A stretch of 36,961 bases of DNA from a virus. The notes under the pieces were generated by a model. That model was not told where the DNA came from. It saw only the letters and a list, made by a program, of their open reading frames with translations, and did no database searches. The stretch spans positions 1 to 36,961 of IMG/VR virus record IMGVR_UViG_3300049893_001519; one strand, given 5' to 3'. Both the position numbers and the translations under genes were made by a program. Below are positions 35,557 to 36,961 of this stretch, one piece after another (the first letter of the stretch is position 1; every line of letters begins with the position of its first letter).

Positions 35557-36109
35557 TTGCTAACTCACCCCCTGTGGAGCTTTGAATACGTTGAATTAGC
35601 AGGTTGTTCTGATCCTCAAGGCTCGCAATTTTCTTCGTGAGCTGGTCGAGCGTCTTACGTAGTTTAGTGACTTCGGTTTGCGTGCTGTTCTTTGAATCAA
35701 GAAAAGTTTGCGCATCCTTTATGTATTTTGCGTGAATATTAAGCTTGCGCTTTGCATCTTCGGTCGCAGTAGCGAGCTGCTCTACTGTGCGAAAGCCCAG
35801 ACGCTTAAGCTCGTTTACCACGGGCTTTGACAACAAAGCCCAATGCTCAAGTGGGAAGCCGTCCGTTGCCGGTTCTTGATTGAGCTTAAACGCCTGGTAC
35901 TCGGCAGCGTATTCGGTCTTATGCCATTCCTCGGCAGCGAGCACTCGCGGCAATTGTCCGGGAAAATGGATCTTGATATTTTCCACCGCCTTACATTCGC
36001 CGGTCAAAGCGTCTGTAACTTCCCCAATTTCAAACTCTATGCGAGCGTGCCCGTATTTCCTGCTGCCCTTTTGCTGCGCCTCGTAATAATCATCTAAAAT
36101 TACAGTCAT
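35543..36109 (-). CDS. Late protein with coiled-coil C-terminus
   Basis: The product is 188 residues. Residues 1-110 form a globular part with a helix-hairpin-helix-like segment (V-N-E-L-K-R-L-G-F-R-T-V-E-Q-L-A-T-A). A long coiled coil follows (about 130-180, K-L-R-K-T-L-D-Q-L-T-K-K-I-A-S-L-E-D-Q-N). Similar small proteins occur directly before the head-tail adaptor in other podoviruses, where an assembly or scaffold-like role is suspected. No enzyme motif is seen. Confidence 0.6.
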   Translation of the reverse strand: MTVILDDYYEAQQKGSRKYGHARIEFEIGEVTDALTGECKAVENIKIHFPGQLPRVLAAEEWHKTEYAAEYQAFKLNQEPATDGFPLEHWALLSKPVVNELKRLGFRTVEQLATATEDAKRKLNIHAKYIKDAQTFLDSKNSTQTEVTKLRKTLDQLTKKIASLEDQNNLLIQRIQSSTGGELASVST

Positions 36110-36135
36110 AATAGCTTCCCCCCATAATATGACTA

Positions 36136-36961
36136 CTAAAACAGATTCTCGTTACTAGCTAACCACGTGTCATTAAGTAAGATACACTCCGCGCTCAGAT
36201 AGACTGGACCCGTTGAGGCCGCTGATAAACTCTGCGCAATAAGAATTGTTTTCTCGGGGAATGCGATCGTTCCCCCGTAGCTTGTCGCACTTGCGCCTGC
36301 TTGGTTGAGCGCAGGAATATGCGTCCGCATGCGCAGCCCGTTATTAGTATACGTGTCGATCACAGTCTGAATAGTCTGCGCCGCCGTAACACCATAAGAT
36401 GACACCGCAAAATTACGGCATAAGAGCGTAGAATCGTCCGGCACCGCATACATGAAGCCGGTTGATTGATTATAACCTATCGCCGCATGGGCATGTACCA
36501 CCGCGGGAACGCCTGCTGTGTTAGTTCCGGTACCACATCGAATTACGCCTGCATTTGAACCGCCAGAGCCGGCGGTGAGCACAGTAATAGAATTAATAAA
36601 CTGCGCCGTCGTATTTGCCATGTTTACCGATGTTTGCCCGTTCATCGTTAGATCTTCGCTGAACGCTACAAAAGCCGAGGTGATTCCCTTCACTCGAATC
36701 GTGCGAGCCCCCGTACCCGCCGAGGTGTCGTTTGCATCACTACTTGCACAATAAGGCGATGACATCGCCGTCGTAAGAACGGTATACGCTGCCGATTGCG
36801 GCCATAGGGGCTCAAAGGTAGTAGTTATCGCGCCATTAAATCCGCTCAAGAACACGCCCGCGAATTGGCTCACGTTGCCGTATGCGGCGCGCTCCCATAT
36901 ATGGCTCGCGCTTGGATCGTTAGAGTCTGCCTTTGCAACTGCAACAATAAGAAAGAAACTA
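36136..36961 (-). CDS. Exported virion-like protein, main part (5' end continues at 253 to 1)
   Basis: Joined with 1-253 across the junction, this encodes a 282-residue protein with a Sec signal peptide. The mature part includes G-T-G-A-R-T-I-R-V-K-G-I, M-N-G-Q-T-S-V-N-M, F-I-N-S-I-T-V-L-T-A-G-S-G-G-S-N-A-G-V-I. This is a pattern I recognise from structural proteins of marine and soil podoviruses, where G-A-R-x-V-x-V-x-G-L and a G-S-x-G-x-N-x-G segment recur. Those relatives normally lack a signal peptide. The codon at 36833-36834 reads Gly here and Asn in the left copy. It is the gene after the fibre-like protein and lipoprotein, forming a cluster of three exported products in the late operon. 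Confidence 0.75.
   Translation of the reverse strand, partial: SFFLIVAVAKADSNDPSASHIWERAAYGNVSQFAGVFLSGFNGAITTTFEPLWPQSAAYTVLTTAMSSPYCASSDANDTSAGTGARTIRVKGITSAFVAFSEDLTMNGQTSVNMANTTAQFINSITVLTAGSGGSNAGVIRCGTGTNTAGVPAVVHAHAAIGYNQSTGFMYAVPDDSTLLCRNFAVSSYGVTAAQTIQTVIDTYTNNGLRMRTHIPALNQAGASATSYGGTIAFPEKTILIAQSLSAASTGPVYLSAECILLNDTWLASNENLF
36732..36961. repeat. Right copy of the 230-bp end overlap
   Basis: Identical to bases 1-230 apart from CC at 36833-36834. The reading frame of the junction-crossing gene is open through both copies, which fixes how the ends join. Confidence 0.93.

Noticed and set aside
36136-36873. Independent gene starting at the GTG at 36873
   Set aside because: The frame stays open across the circle junction to an ATG at 253 with a signal peptide and ATGA coupling, so this GTG is internal.

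Overview
This window is one complete, circularly closed phage genome of about 36.73 kb. The first 230 bases recur as the last 230, with one dinucleotide difference. The gene set is that of a short-tailed (podovirus-like) phage: Sf6/P22-like small terminase, large terminase, a long portal with a coiled-coil tail, scaffold, major capsid protein, a gp4-type head-tail adaptor, a propeller-like tail hub and a run of ejection-type internal virion proteins. I see no tape measure, tail tube, sheath or baseplate gene. The host is probably a Gram-negative bacterium, because there are three likely lipoproteins, several Sec signal peptides and a Red-beta/RecT annealing protein. A secreted pectate-lyase-like protein with Thr-rich linkers suggests a soil, sediment or plant-litter setting. 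The host taxon cannot be fixed from this sequence. No integrase, DNA polymerase, RNA polymerase, helicase or tRNA was recognised.

Layout: one long leftward late operon runs from the small terminase (12924) down to position 1, crosses the circle junction, and continues from 36731 to 26122. Its order is packaging, portal, repeat-rich and lectin-like virion proteins, scaffold, capsid, exported fibre-like proteins, adaptor, hub, ejection proteins, fibre and lysis cassette. A rightward early region runs from 13377 to 26129. A short leftward operon (14756 to 13613) lies inside the early side. It encodes a zinc-ribbon/HNH-like/XRE regulator, a small basic protein and a lipoprotein. It diverges from the early operon across a control region with two near-identical GTATAC-centred palindromes exactly 40 bp apart, one of them over the -10 of a good early promoter.

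The early region encodes a Gp157 homologue, a RecT/Bet annealing protein, an SSB-tailed DNA-binding protein, a replisome-organizer-like initiator, a DUF1064 nuclease-like protein and many small membrane proteins, several too short for routine gene callers. Most early genes are coupled by 4-base ATGA overlaps. The replication gene carries the most striking control layout. It has a candidate ~70-nt antisense RNA over its start codon, with its own promoter and a perfect GNRA-loop terminator. A five-codon leader ORF has a stop that overlaps the gene's start, and a hexanucleotide array plus hairpin inside the gene look like an origin. This resembles plasmid R1 copA/tap/repA control and lambda OOP/ori placement.

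A second unusual region is the ~325-base gap after the lyase gene. It contains three nested RNA-like stem systems and an 11-codon leader ORF whose ribosome site is buried in a stem. Other regulatory structures are a hairpin that contains the capsid gene's Shine-Dalgarno, a strong hairpin after the head genes, and a stem-loop between the convergent early and late operons.
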